From positions 744,001 to 808,000 of the forward strand of contig JAUYQR010000011.1 in assembly GCA_030697175.1 (NCBI GenBank): a stretch of 64,000 nucleotides of DNA. The letters run 5' to 3'. A program made the translations under genes and the position numbers. Positions within the stretch are counted from its first letter, which is position 1. Every line of letters starts with the position of its first letter. Below the pieces are notes generated by a model. The model was not told the DNA's origin and ran no database searches. It saw nothing but the letters and a program-made list of their open reading frames with translations. The DNA is from Paracoccaceae bacterium. Lineage in GTDB: Bacteria > Pseudomonadota > Alphaproteobacteria > Rhodobacterales > Rhodobacteraceae. Positions 1 to 10,616 of the stretch are shown here, one piece after another.

Positions 1-2429
1 CGCTTCGGAGCCTTTGGCGGCACGAACCGTTTCGAGGTATCCTTGGCATCCACCTTCGGCGCGGCAGGCTTGGCCCGCGCAAACGGCTTCTTGCCGTCGG
101 CCGCATGGCTCTTGAACCCGGCAGCCTTGCCAGCGCCTTCACGCTTCACGAAGGGCCGTGCGGCATCGCCCTTCGGCGCATAGGTGCGCTTCGGTTCGCC
201 GCCATCCTCGCGCGGCCGGGCCGGAGCCCCCTCCGATGCGTGGCTCTTGTAGCCCGCAGCCCGCGCAGGCTTGCCCGCCCCCGCCTGGCTCTTGTAGCCA
301 GCCGATTTAGGCGCAGCCTTGTCGTCCGATGCCCAGCGCGGCTTGCGGTCGGCATCCGCCGCGTCGCGTTTCACATAAGGCTTCGCCGCACCCTCTTCAC
401 GCTTGGCATAGGGCTTGGCGCCAAACGGCTTTGCATCACGCGGCGTGTAAGACGGCTTCGCATCCCGCGGCGCGTCAGGCTTCTTGTCGCCATCCTCGCG
501 TTTGGCATAGGGCTTTGCCGCCCCCGCCCCCGCTGCCGCCGCCGCACGCGGCGCATAAGGTTTGCCTTCGCGCGGGGCGTAGGGCTTGCGCTCAGCCGTC
601 TCGCGCGGGGCGTAGGGCTTGCGCTCGGCCGTCTCGCGCGGGGCGTAAGGCTTCGCGTCGGTCGGATCGTAGGGCTTCGCCTCACTGTCCTCGCGCTTGG
701 CATAGGGCTTGCGCGGCGCCGGGGAAGGCTCGGCACCCTCCTCCGCCACACGGGCCGGCTTGGCAGCATAGGCCGGCTTTTCACGCCGCTCCGGGCGTTC
801 GGCCCGCTCCGGCCGTGCCGAGTATGCCGGGCGCTCAGGCCGGTCAAGCGACGGCTCGCCTGCCATCCGCTCCATGATCACACCCTTGTCCAGCTCGATC
901 ATCTGGCCGAACTTGTCGGCCACCGAAGCGCCGATCTGCACGAAGGTCACGTCTTCCTGCACCCGGATCGCACCGATGCCATCCTTGGCAATGCTGCCCG
1001 CATCACAGATTTTCGGCAACAGCCAGCGCGCTTCCGCCCGCCCGGCCCGCCCGACCGAAATGCTGAACCAGACCGAGGCGCCAAACTCGCCGCGCTCGCG
1101 CGGCGCCGATGGGGCCGGGCCTGCCTGATCCGACAGCACCTCCGGTGCCGACCGACCCTCGCGCCACATCCGCACGAACCCGGCCGCAACCGTTTCCGGG
1201 CCAAAGCGGTTCAACAACTCCGCCGCCATCGCGCCATCTTCGCCCACGCCCGCCAGCAGGGCAGGGTGCTCCAGCATCCGCATGTCGTCCTTGGCCGTCA
1301 CATCATCGGCGCTGGGGGCTGCACCCCATTCCGCAGTGACCTTCGCGCCCTGCAGCAACCGCTGCGCTTTCTTGAATTCCGCCGGCACCACGATCAGCGC
1401 CGAAACGCCCTTTTTCCCCGCCCGACCGGTGCGGCCCGAACGGTGCAAAAGGATCTCCGAGTTCGACGGCAGATCCGCATGGATCACCAGTTCCAGCCCC
1501 GGCAAGTCGATGCCCCGCGCGGCCACGTCGGTCGCAATGCACACCCGCGCCCGCCCGTTGCGCAGCGCTGACAGCGCGTTCGTCCGCTCCTGCTGGCTCA
1601 ACTCGCCCGACAGCGCCACGACCTGAAACCCCCGGTTGCCCATCCGGGCCATCAGGTGGTTCACGTTGGCCCGCGTCTTGCAGAACACGATCGCGGTCTG
1701 CGCCTCGTAGAACCGCAGCGCGTTGAAGATCGCATGTTCGCGGTCCCGCGCCGCCACGCTCAGTGCGCGGTATTCGATGTCGACGTGCTGCTTGGCTTCG
1801 CCCTGCGCCACGATCCGCAGCGCATCGCGCTGGAAATCCTGCGCCAGCGCCGCGATTTCCTTCGGCACGGTGGCCGAAAACATCAGCGTGCGGCGGTCTT
1901 CCGGCGCCTGGCTCAGGATGAACTCAAGATCCTCGCGGAACCCCAGATCCAGCATCTCGTCCGCCTCGTCCAGCACCGCTGCGCGCAGGCCCGACAGATC
2001 AAGGCTTCGCCGTTCGATATGGTCGCGCAAACGCCCGGGAGTGCCCACGACAATATGCGCCCCGCGTTCCAGCGCGCGCTTTTCCGTGCGGTAATCCATG
2101 CCGCCGACACAAGTCGCGATCTTCGCCCCGGCTTCGGCGTAAAGCCAATCCAGCTCTCGCGCGACCTGCAACGCCAGCTCGCGCGTCGGCGCGATGATCA
2201 GCGCGCCCGGCACGTCAGCGTACAAAAGCCGCTCGTTCCCCGCCAACAGCTCCGGCGCGATGGCAAGCCCGAAGGCCACCGTCTTGCCAGAGCCGGTCTG
2301 TGCCGAAACCAGAAGGTCGCGACCCTCCACGCCATCGGCCAGCACGGCCTCCTGCACAGCGGTCAGCGCTTCATAGCCCTTGGCGGCCAGAGCCTGCGCC
2401 AAAGGCGCGGCCAGTTGCAATCCGTTCAT
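1..2429 (-). CDS. DEAD-box ATP-dependent RNA helicase with long basic C-terminal tail (3' end outside window)
   Basis: The ORF reads leftwards from an ATG at 2427-2429 and stays open to base 1, so at least 809 codons are visible and the C-terminus is missing. The two-domain helicase core is clear: Walker A AQTGSGKT at residues 43-50, PTRELA near 81, DEAD at 154-157, SAT at 185-187, and HRSGRTGRAGKKG near 315. A DbpA-like RNA-binding domain follows (FSISVGRAGRAEARWLLP and beyond, about residues 455-500). The rest is a disordered Lys/Pro/Ala/Arg tail with recurring KPYAPRE, KPYAKRE and GYKSHA units. Such enzymes unwind structured RNA during ribosome assembly, mRNA decay or cold adaptation; the DbpA-like domain favours a ribosomal role (inference). 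The rpsO-pnp operon lies nearby, but there is no sign of co-transcription. The exact subfamily (DeaD/CsdA or DbpA-like) is not settled. Confidence 0.93.
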   Translation of the reverse strand, partial: MNGLQLAAPLAQALAAKGYEALTAVQEAVLADGVEGRDLLVSAQTGSGKTVAFGLAIAPELLAGNERLLYADVPGALIIAPTRELALQVARELDWLYAEAGAKIATCVGGMDYRTEKRALERGAHIVVGTPGRLRDHIERRSLDLSGLRAAVLDEADEMLDLGFREDLEFILSQAPEDRRTLMFSATVPKEIAALAQDFQRDALRIVAQGEAKQHVDIEYRALSVAARDREHAIFNALRFYEAQTAIVFCKTRANVNHLMARMGNRGFQVVALSGELSQQERTNALSALRNGRARVCIATDVAARGIDLPGLELVIHADLPSNSEILLHRSGRTGRAGKKGVSALIVVPAEFKKAQRLLQGAKVTAEWGAAPSADDVTAKDDMRMLEHPALLAGVGEDGAMAAELLNRFGPETVAAGFVRMWREGRSAPEVLSDQAGPAPSAPRERGEFGASVWFSISVGRAGRAEARWLLPKICDAGSIAKDGIGAIRVQEDVTFVQIGASVADKFGQMIELDKGVIMERMAGEPSLDRPERPAYSARPERAERPERREKPAYAAKPARVAEEGAEPSPAPRKPYAKREDSEAKPYDPTDAKPYAPRETAERKPYAPRETAERKPYAPREGKPYAPRAAAAAGAGAAKPYAKREDGDKKPDAPRDAKPSYTPRDAKPFGAKPYAKREEGAAKPYVKRDAADADRKPRWASDDKAAPKSAGYKSQAGAGKPARAAGYKSHASEGAPARPREDGGEPKRTYAPKGDAARPFVKREGAGKAAGFKSHAADGKKPFARAKPAAPKVDAKDTSKRFVPPKAPK

Positions 2430-2442
2430 GATTTTTCCCAAA

Positions 2443-2462
2443 GAGGGGGGCGCATTGCCCCC
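2443..2462 (-). promoter_or_regulatory. GC-rich hairpin in the leader of the helicase gene
   Basis: Six G:C pairs (GGGGGC and GCCCCC around GCATT) form a stem whose edge lies about 16 bases upstream of the helicase start codon. No good Shine-Dalgarno sequence is visible between stem and ATG. It could limit translation or be the end of an upstream RNA. This is a structural reading only. Confidence 0.35.
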
Positions 2463-2595
2463 GGTAAAGCCAATCGTCCGTGGCCCCACCGTTCTCCATC
2501 GCACCGGCTCTCCCTACCCGGTGCATCAGAACCCTTAAAGGCCAAGCAAGCGCCCTACACGCTTTGGCAGCCCCTGTATAGCCTGCGATTTAACC

Positions 2596-3678
2596 TCAGG
2601 CGGAAAGCCCGCCCGCCAGATCCGGCACGTCAAGCGCAGAAAACCCATAGTGACGCAGCCACCGCAGATCCGCCTCAAAGAACGCGCGCAAATCCGGGAT
2701 GCCGTATTTCAGCATTGCGATCCGGTCGATCCCCATACCGAAGGCAAAGCCCTGCCACTGGTCCGGATCGACCCCCGCCGCCTGCAAGACCTTTGGATGC
2801 ACCATGCCGGAGCCGAGGATTTCCATCCACTTGTCGCCCTCGCCGATCTTCAACTGCCCGCCGACGGATGAATAGCGGATGTCGACCTCGGCCGAAGGCT
2901 CGGTGAACGGGAAATGGCTGGCGCGGAACCGCAACTCCACCTTGTCCACCTCGAAATAGGCGCGGCAGAACTCCTCCAGCACCCACTTCAGGTTTGCCAT
3001 GCTGATATCGCGGTCAATCGCCAGCCCTTCGACCTGATGGAACATCGGCGTATGCGTCTGGTCCATGTCCATCCGGTACACCCGGCCCGGCGCAATCACC
3101 CGGATCGGCGCGCCCTGCGCCATCAGCGCCCGGATCTGCACTGGCGAGGTATGCGTCCGCAGCACATGCGGCGGGCGGTTGTCGCCCTCGGCGCGGTGCA
3201 TGAAGAACGTGTCATGCTCCTGCCGCGCCGGATGCTCGGGCGGGATGTTCAGCGCATCAAAGTTGTACCAGTCGCTTTCCACCTGCGGCCCTTCGGCCAC
3301 GGCAAAGCCCATGTCGGCAAAGATCGCCGTCAACTCTTCCATCACCTGGCTGACCGGGTGGATCGTCCCTTGCGGCCGCGGCCGCGCCGGCAGCGTCACG
3401 TCCAGCCACTCGGCCCGCAGCCGCTCATCCAGCGCCGCATCACCCAACGCGGCCTTTTTCGCCCGCAAAGCCGCGTCGATCTCGTCCTTCAGGACGTTCA
3501 GCATTGCGCCCGCCGCCTGCCGCTGCGCCGGGTCCATCTGCCCCAGATCGCGCATCTTCAGGCTGATCTCGCCCTTCTTGCCCAGCGCTGCCAGCCGCAC
3601 CTCTTCCAGCCCCGCCTCATCCGAGGCCGCCGAAATCGCGGTCAGAAACCTTGCCTTGAGCGTGTCGAGCCCGTCCAT
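2596..3678 (-). CDS. pheS: phenylalanine--tRNA ligase alpha subunit
   Basis: A 360-residue protein, the normal length for bacterial PheS. It forms the catalytic part of the alpha2beta2 synthetase that charges tRNA-Phe. The N-terminal coiled-coil arm (about 1-95) is followed by the class II core: motif 2 region [11 protein letters not shown] and RVYRMD near 205-225, FHQVEGL near 235, and motif 3 [18 protein letters not shown] near 325. I chose the ATG at 3678 because GGGGAGG lies just upstream and the protein then begins [11 protein letters not shown] as in relatives; the reading frame stays open much further upstream without coding character. pheT is not adjacent: the next gene downstream is the helicase. 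Confidence 0.97.
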   Translation of the reverse strand: MDGLDTLKARFLTAISAASDEAGLEEVRLAALGKKGEISLKMRDLGQMDPAQRQAAGAMLNVLKDEIDAALRAKKAALGDAALDERLRAEWLDVTLPARPRPQGTIHPVSQVMEELTAIFADMGFAVAEGPQVESDWYNFDALNIPPEHPARQEHDTFFMHRAEGDNRPPHVLRTHTSPVQIRALMAQGAPIRVIAPGRVYRMDMDQTHTPMFHQVEGLAIDRDISMANLKWVLEEFCRAYFEVDKVELRFRASHFPFTEPSAEVDIRYSSVGGQLKIGEGDKWMEILGSGMVHPKVLQAAGVDPDQWQGFAFGMGIDRIAMLKYGIPDLRAFFEADLRWLRHYGFSALDVPDLAGGLSA

Positions 3679-3807
3679 GCGCGCCTCCCCGAAGAACGGG
3701 TTGGTGCTAGCGGGGAACCCCCGTTGATGCAAGGGCGGGCGGCCCAAACCTTCGGATTTGACCCGCAGCCCTTGTCTTGTCATCGCTGCCGATGTTTTCT
3801 GCCGGCC

Positions 3808-4320
3808 ATGATCACACGACAATTCACCAAGGGCGATGCGGACTCCCAGGCGGTCTATTCCGATTGCGAGCGGTATCGCTATGCGCTGACCCGCATCTGG
3901 GCACCGGGGCCCCGCGCGCTGTTCGTCATGCTGAACCCGTCGACCGCGACCGAGGCGCAGAATGATCCCACCGTCGAACGCTGCGAACGTCGCGCGCGCG
4001 TTCTGGGCTTTGGGTCGTTTTCGGTCGCCAACATCTTTGCCTTCCGCGCCACCGACCCCAGGGTGATGCGGGGAGTGGCCGACCCGGTCGGGCCAGAAAA
4101 CGATGCGGCAATCCGCGCCGCCGCGACCGAGGCGGACCGCATCGTCTGCGGTTGGGGAAATCACGGCCTCCATCTGGCACGGGGGGCAGCGGTCGAACGT
4201 CTGCTGCGCAGCGCTAACCGCCCGCTTCTGCATCTGGGCCTGACAGGGGTCGGGCAGCCGAAGCATCCGCTTTACGTGGCCTATGCCAAGCAACCGGCAC
4301 TCTGGCTGCCGTCGCATTGA
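3808..4320 (+). CDS. DUF1643 domain-containing protein
   Basis: A 170-residue protein of the DUF1643 family, recognised from the [17 protein letters not shown] segment, the [13 protein letters not shown] segment, and the C-terminal [16 protein letters not shown]. The biochemical function of the family is not established. The ATG at 3808 is the first in frame with full conservation (MITRQFTKG). The gene is divergent from pheS with about 130 bases between the start codons and converges on the RTX gene with 12 bases between stops. Confidence 0.85.
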   Translation: MITRQFTKGDADSQAVYSDCERYRYALTRIWAPGPRALFVMLNPSTATEAQNDPTVERCERRARVLGFGSFSVANIFAFRATDPRVMRGVADPVGPENDAAIRAAATEADRIVCGWGNHGLHLARGAAVERLLRSANRPLLHLGLTGVGQPKHPLYVAYAKQPALWLPSH

Positions 4321-4332
4321 CACTCGGTTCGA

Positions 4333-5367
4333 TCAAGCCGCCGCCAGCTTGATATCGCTCAGAAACACGCTGCCTCCGGACACCACGGCCACCGGCGCAC
4401 CATCCAGCAGGATCGTGACATGCTCGGTCTCGTCGTCGGCCGACAGTGAAAGCTGCGGGTCCGGGTGGGCGGCTGGATCGTAGACCACGACAATCTGGTC
4501 TTGCAGGAAATCATAGTCGTCGATGGTGGCGACCTTGCCCTCGCTCAGCCATTCATGCAGCGCAAAGGTGTCCTCGCCCTCGCCGCCGTTCGCATGATCG
4601 CCACCGCCGATGTCCAGCCGGTCATCACCCTCGCCACCATTCAGATAATCGGCACCGCCGCCCTCGCCATCAACACCCGAAAGGGTGTCGTTGCCGGCGT
4701 TGCCGTCAAGCGTGTCGGCCCCGGCACCGCCAGCCACGAAATCGTTGCCGTCGCCACCCGCGACCCAATCGTCACCGTCGCCACCCAAAAGACTGTCGGC
4801 ACCCGCGCCGCCCAACAGCGTGTCCGCGCCAGCATCACCGCTCAGGCTGTCGTCGCCCTCGTGGCCGTAAAGCGTGTCATCGCCAAAATCGCCGGTGGCA
4901 AAATCGTCGCCGTCCTGGCCGTGCAGCATGTCGTCACCGCTGCCGCCTGCCATGCTGTCGTCACCGTCACCCGCCCAAAGGATATCGTCACCTTCGCCGC
5001 CACCAAGCGTATCGTCACCCGCCAGGGCGTCGATCTGGTCATCGCCTGCCGCACCGACCAGCACATCATCCGCAGTGCCGCCGGTGATCAGGTCGTCGCC
5101 ATTGCTGCCGTTGGCCCGCACCGGCGCGTCTTCGGGTGTTTCCCTGTCGGACGATTCGGGCGACCGTGGGCCATAAAGGTCGTCGTCATTCTCCGGCTCG
5201 TCCAGATTCTCAGGCTCGTCCAGAAGGTAGCCGTTGTCCGGCGCAGAGGCGTCGTCTTCTGGCGGCAGGTCGTCCGTGTCTTGCTCCGGCGTGGACTTGC
5301 CCGACAAAAGCGCATCGGCCGCGACACCGGCGAACAGGGCGCCCAGCAGACCAAAGATCGTCAACAT
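4333..5367 (-). CDS. RTX-type calcium-binding repeat protein
   Basis: 344 residues. A short hydrophobic N-terminus (MLTIFGLLGALFAGVAADALL) resembles a membrane anchor or signal. A very acidic linker (about 30-90) follows, then about 14 glycine/aspartate nonapeptide units of the GGxGxDxLx type (about 95-260). This is the parallel beta-roll that binds calcium in type I-secreted proteins. A non-repeat domain of about 80 residues ends the protein. I chose the ATG at 5367 because AAGGAG lies seven bases upstream; the frame could start at 5496, but that extension looks non-coding. No type I secretion genes are near, and no enzymatic domain is seen, so the role (surface protein, adhesin or calcium buffer) is open. 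Confidence 0.85.
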   Translation of the reverse strand: MLTIFGLLGALFAGVAADALLSGKSTPEQDTDDLPPEDDASAPDNGYLLDEPENLDEPENDDDLYGPRSPESSDRETPEDAPVRANGSNGDDLITGGTADDVLVGAAGDDQIDALAGDDTLGGGEGDDILWAGDGDDSMAGGSGDDMLHGQDGDDFATGDFGDDTLYGHEGDDSLSGDAGADTLLGGAGADSLLGGDGDDWVAGGDGNDFVAGGAGADTLDGNAGNDTLSGVDGEGGGADYLNGGEGDDRLDIGGGDHANGGEGEDTFALHEWLSEGKVATIDDYDFLQDQIVVVYDPAAHPDPQLSLSADDETEHVTILLDGAPVAVVSGGSVFLSDIKLAAA

Positions 5368-5699
5368 CCTACCATCTCCTTGCCGCGACGCCGAAAGATC
5401 GCGCGGGTTTGTCAGGTTCCCGTTAAGCATATGTGCTGAATAGGAAATTTCGTGGATGTCGGGGTAGCACGATTCGGGTTTCCGAAACCCTTGCACAATG
5501 GGACTGGCGTCCGGGTTTCTACTTGGCTGGTTATCGAAAGCCTAACGCGCATCCTGCCACCGCTGACCGGACCGGGATTCCGCTTCCCTTTTTCCGCTTT
5601 CGCCCCTATACGCCCGCATCCGCACCGTTGCGGAGCCTCCAAGGGCCTTGCTGGACGACATCCCGGCCTGCGCCATAACCCCTAGCCAAGGAGACCCCG
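5368..5699. other. intergenic region between the RTX gene and rpsO
   Basis: 332 bases hold the divergent promoters of the RTX gene and rpsO. I see no gene. A 7-1-7 inverted repeat, GGGTTTC-C-GAAACCC, lies at 5476-5490 and could be an operator. A purine-rich AAGGAGA ribosome binding site precedes rpsO. Confidence 0.5.
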
Positions 5700-5969
5700 A
5701 TGTCGATCACCGTTGAAGAAAAAGCGCGCCTGATCAAGGAATACGCGACCAAAGAGAACGACACCGGTTCGCCGGAAGTTCAGGTTGCGATCCTGTCCTC
5801 GCGCATCGCCACGCTGACCGAACACTTCAAGGGCCACAAGAAGGACAACCACTCGCGTCGTGGCCTTCTGATGATGGTCGCCCAGCGCCGCAAGCTGCTG
5901 GACTACCTCAAGGCCAAGGATGAGGCGCGCTACAGCACGCTGATCTCCCGCCTCGGCCTGCGCCGCTAA
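5700..5969 (+). CDS. rpsO: 30S ribosomal protein S15
   Basis: 89 residues, the standard length. S15 binds the central domain of 16S rRNA early in small-subunit assembly. The sequence shows the family signature: [16 protein letters not shown] at the start, [14 protein letters not shown] near 20, [15 protein letters not shown] near 42 and the C-terminal [20 protein letters not shown] lies just before the ATG. It is followed by a hairpin terminator and then pnp, the usual rpsO-pnp order; in E. coli the rpsO-pnp region is processed by RNases. Confidence 0.98.
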   Translation: MSITVEEKARLIKEYATKENDTGSPEVQVAILSSRIATLTEHFKGHKKDNHSRRGLLMMVAQRRKLLDYLKAKDEARYSTLISRLGLRR

Positions 5970-5990
5970 TCGGGCGCCAAGGTTTTCAGG

Positions 5991-6023
5991 AAACGCCCGT
6001 CTCGAAAGAGGCGGGCGTTTTGT
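5991..6023 (+). terminator. intrinsic terminator between rpsO and pnp
   Basis: AACGCCCGTCTC and GAGGCGGGCGTT pair across a GAAA loop and are followed by TTTGT. It probably attenuates rather than blocks transcription into pnp. Confidence 0.8.
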
Positions 6024-6216
6024 GTTGCGGGCCTCTCCCAAACGGGCCACCGCCCACCCGCCCCTTCCCAAACCCCCGGTTTTCCTGTATGCGCCCGCAA
6101 TCTGCGACGTGAGGCCATGCCCCCGGCCACATGCGAAGGATTCGGGGGGCGGCGGCAATGGGGCCGCCAGATATGTCGGGATGTCAGGCCAGGGGGCCGG
6201 TCCCAGAGGAAACCAG

Positions 6217-8358
<2,142 letters not shown>

Positions 8359-8416
8359 TCTTTTCGCATTCCGGCGCCCGCCACTCGGGGGTGCCGGGGA
8401 CGCTTCACAACAAAAG

Positions 8417-8449
8417 AACGGCGCCGTCCCTTGCGGGGTGGCGCCGTTT
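8417..8449 (+). terminator. intrinsic terminator downstream of pnp
   Basis: AACGGCGCCGTCCC pairs with GGGGTGGCGCCGTT across TTGC, followed by TGCGTTT. It ends the rpsO-pnp transcript. Confidence 0.75.
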
Positions 8450-8511
8450 GCGTTTCGGATGGCTATCCTGCCCGCGCCACCTTGCTGCCAAGGTGGGCGA
8501 AGCTGGTTGCC

Positions 8512-8772
8512 TCAGGACAGATCAGGGATCGGGCCGATTTCGCGCACCAGGTCGTCTTCGCCAAACCTTGGCGGCTCCCCGAAGCCCTTGCGCAGAACTG
8601 GGTCTGAACCTTCGTCCACTTTGAAGTTGTTGAACGAACAGGTGGGGTCGACGCGATAGAACGCGTTCGAGTTTTCGATCTGTTTGACCTCACACCCGTC
8701 AAAGCTCGAAGTTTCGGCCAAGGCCGGCAAACCGCAGGTAGACAAAAGCGCCGCAAGGATAACTCGTTTCAT
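8512..8772 (-). CDS. small secreted protein of unknown function
   Basis: 86 residues. The N-terminus MKRVILAALLSTCGLPALA is a good Sec signal peptide with a likely cut after ALA; the cysteine at 13 sits within the hydrophobic core and is not a lipobox. The mature part (about 67 residues) is acidic and has two cysteines (near 27 and 45) that could form a disulfide. I do not recognise a family. It is transcribed alone and converges on pnp. Confidence 0.7.
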   Translation of the reverse strand: MKRVILAALLSTCGLPALAETSSFDGCEVKQIENSNAFYRVDPTCSFNNFKVDEGSDPVLRKGFGEPPRFGEDDLVREIGPIPDLS

Positions 8773-9094
8773 GTTTCAACTTTCACTGTCATTTGAATTC
8801 ACCCGCTTCTCACCGTGGCCCCGGTTTCGACGTTGGGGCCAGACGCAGCGCTGCCGCTTCGCTATTTCTGTGCGGAAGGGCGAAAATAAGGCGGATATCA
8901 GACAGTTGAATGAACTCAGCGCGGTTGGCTGACCGATTGGCGGTGACGCAGAAGTCACCGCGCTGCGGCAGCTTTCGCAGGTAGAATGGGGAAACCCTTG
9001 CTGGTCTGCCGCGTTTCATCCTTGCGCGGGTCGCGGCCCATTCCCCGCGCAGCGCCACCTCGGCCCGCCGCACGTCGCCAATGAAGGAAGCCAG
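8773..9094. other. intergenic region between the small secreted protein and the L,D-transpeptidase
   Basis: 322 bases carry the divergent 5' regions of the two genes. Short open frames here are overlapping and lack ribosome binding sites. I see no RNA gene or clear operator. Confidence 0.4.
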
Positions 9095-9691
9095 ATGAAC
9101 GGACCAACCCTGACCCGCCGCCATGTCCTCGGCGCTGCCTTGGCGGCATCACTTCCGCTTCGCGCCACGGCCCATACCCAGACCGCAGCCGACTGGATCG
9201 TTCCCGATGCCTACCGTCCTCAGGCCGTCCGCTTCCGCGACGAACAGCCGGTCGGCACGATCATCGTCGACCCCGATTATTTCGAGCTTTACTGGATCAC
9301 GGCGCCACGCAGCGGGATGCTGTTCACGGTGGGCGTCGGGAAGGGCGAGCTTTATGAATCCGGCCGCTTCACCGTTGGCGCAAAGAAGGAATGGCCAAGC
9401 TGGACCCCGACAAACGAGATGATCGCCCGCGACCCCGACCGCTATGCCAGATATGCCGAAGGCATGCCGGGTGGCCCCGACAACCCCTTGGGCGCGCGCG
9501 CGCTTTATCTGTTCGATGATGCGGGAAACGATACCTTCCTGCGCATCCACGGCACGCCCGAACCCTGGACCATCGCCTCGGCTGTGTCGAATGGCTGCGT
9601 GCGTCTGGTCAACGACCACATCACCGCGCTTTACGACGCGGTCGAGATTGGCGCGCCGGTGGTTCTGCTGCCGAAGGTCGAACAGGCCTGA
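9095..9691 (+). CDS. L,D-transpeptidase (YkuD/ErfK family)
   Basis: 198 residues. It probably cross-links or modifies peptidoglycan stem peptides in the periplasm. The N-terminus contains a twin-arginine-like TRRHVLG followed by a hydrophobic stretch ending in ATA, a likely Tat or Sec signal. The YkuD catalytic segment is clear: HGTPEPWTIASAVSNGCVRL near 153-172, containing the conserved His, Ser, Gly-Cys and Arg, with Cys about 169 as nucleophile. GAAGGAAG lies before the ATG. Substrate (3-3 cross-links or lipoprotein attachment) cannot be told from the sequence. Confidence 0.9.
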   Translation: MNGPTLTRRHVLGAALAASLPLRATAHTQTAADWIVPDAYRPQAVRFRDEQPVGTIIVDPDYFELYWITAPRSGMLFTVGVGKGELYESGRFTVGAKKEWPSWTPTNEMIARDPDRYARYAEGMPGGPDNPLGARALYLFDDAGNDTFLRIHGTPEPWTIASAVSNGCVRLVNDHITALYDAVEIGAPVVLLPKVEQA

Positions 9692-9723
9692 ATGGTTAAC
9701 CTGAATGGTTAAGAAATGGTTAA
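9691..9723. promoter_or_regulatory. three tandem AATGGTTAA repeats containing a perfect CtrA-type box
   Basis: AATGGTTAA occurs at 9691-9699, 9704-9712 and 9715-9723. The last two copies form TTAA-GAAATGG-TTAA (9709-9723), matching the TTAA-N7-TTAA consensus of the cell-cycle regulator CtrA. The site lies just after the L,D-transpeptidase stop codon and between two convergent genes, an unusual place for a promoter element. Confidence 0.5.
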
Positions 9724-9759
9724 GACTTCAACCTAACCCATTGAGTCTCATGGAACGGA

Positions 9760-9788
9760 AAGGGTGTCCCACGGTGGGACACCCCTTG
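9760..9788. terminator. bidirectional terminator between convergent genes
   Basis: AGGGTGTCCCAC and GTGGGACACCCC form an almost perfect stem. T-rich tracts flank it on both strands, so it can end both the L,D-transpeptidase and the peroxiredoxin transcripts. Confidence 0.8.
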
Positions 9789-9793
9789 TCACA

Positions 9794-10450
9794 TCACACC
9801 GGAGCCTTGGCGAACCGCAGGTAAGGCAGCTTGATGTCCAGCTCTCCGAACCGTTCCTTCGCCTGATCATTGTTCAACGCCAGCGCCACGATCACATCCT
9901 GCCCTGGCTGCCAGTTGGCCGGGGTGGCCAGCGGCACCCCATCCGTCGCCCGCACCGCATCCAGCGCGCGCAGGATCTCGGCAAAGTTGCGGCCCACGGA
10001 CATCGGGTAGGTCATCGTCAGGCGGATCTTCTTGTCCGGCCCCACGATATAGACCGTCCGCACCGTGGCGGAATGCGCCGGCGTCCGCCCCTCGGTGGGC
10101 AGGTAATAGTCGGCCGGCAGCATGTCATAGGCCTTGGCAACCGAAAGCGAGCTGTCGTCGATGATCGGAAAGTCTGCCGATGCACCGCCGAAAGCCTCGA
10201 TATCGCGCTTCCACTTGCCGTGGTCATCGACCGAGTCGACCGAAACGCCGATCACCTTGGTCTTGCGCTTCGCCCACTCCCCCGCCAACTGCGCCACCGC
10301 GGCGAATTCGGTCGTGCAGACTGGCGTGAAGTCACGGGGATGGGAAAAGATGATCCCGTAGCTGTCGCCCAGCCATTCGTGAAACCGGATGGTGCCGGCG
10401 GTGCTTTCGGCGGTGAAATCGGGGGCGACGTCGTTGATGCGGATTGCCAT
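9794..10450 (-). CDS. peroxiredoxin, 1-Cys (Prx6) type
   Basis: 218 residues, typical for Prx6-type enzymes. They reduce hydrogen peroxide and organic hydroperoxides with a single peroxidatic cysteine. That cysteine lies in HPRDFTPVCTTEFAAV near residue 46, with the conserved Arg in RTVYIVGPDKKIR near 130. The C-terminal dimerisation region is present (NWQPGQDVIVALALNN). The ATG at 10450 gives the usual MAIRINDVAPDFTAE start; the frame extends further upstream without support. No resolving cysteine is visible in the middle or C-terminal region. Confidence 0.93.
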   Translation of the reverse strand: MAIRINDVAPDFTAESTAGTIRFHEWLGDSYGIIFSHPRDFTPVCTTEFAAVAQLAGEWAKRKTKVIGVSVDSVDDHGKWKRDIEAFGGASADFPIIDDSSLSVAKAYDMLPADYYLPTEGRTPAHSATVRTVYIVGPDKKIRLTMTYPMSVGRNFAEILRALDAVRATDGVPLATPANWQPGQDVIVALALNNDQAKERFGELDIKLPYLRFAKAPV

Positions 10451-10616
10451 GGCCTGTCTCGCTTTTAAGGTCTGTTGTGGAATGAACATATGCCAAGCGG
10501 GGTAACGTTTCATCCCCTCGCGGGCTTGGCCGTGCAGTTCAGGATGAACTTCCCCCGTTTGGCGCCGACAGCGAAGATCCTTCCGTGCGCCCATCGGCCC
10601 GGCGAACAGGCGGTTT

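Noticed and set aside
550-660. Near-identical direct repeats at the left edge
   Set aside because: They are coding repeats of the helicase tail (KPYAPRETAER units), not a mobile or CRISPR feature.
4420-5100. Periodic DNA repeats that might suggest a CRISPR array
   Set aside because: The period is about 27 bases and in frame; they encode the nonapeptide repeats of the RTX protein, with no spacers.
4465-5439. 324-codon plus-strand ORF opposite the RTX gene
   Set aside because: It is the mirror of the GGxGxDx repeats, with repetitive valine/alanine-rich content and no ribosome binding site.
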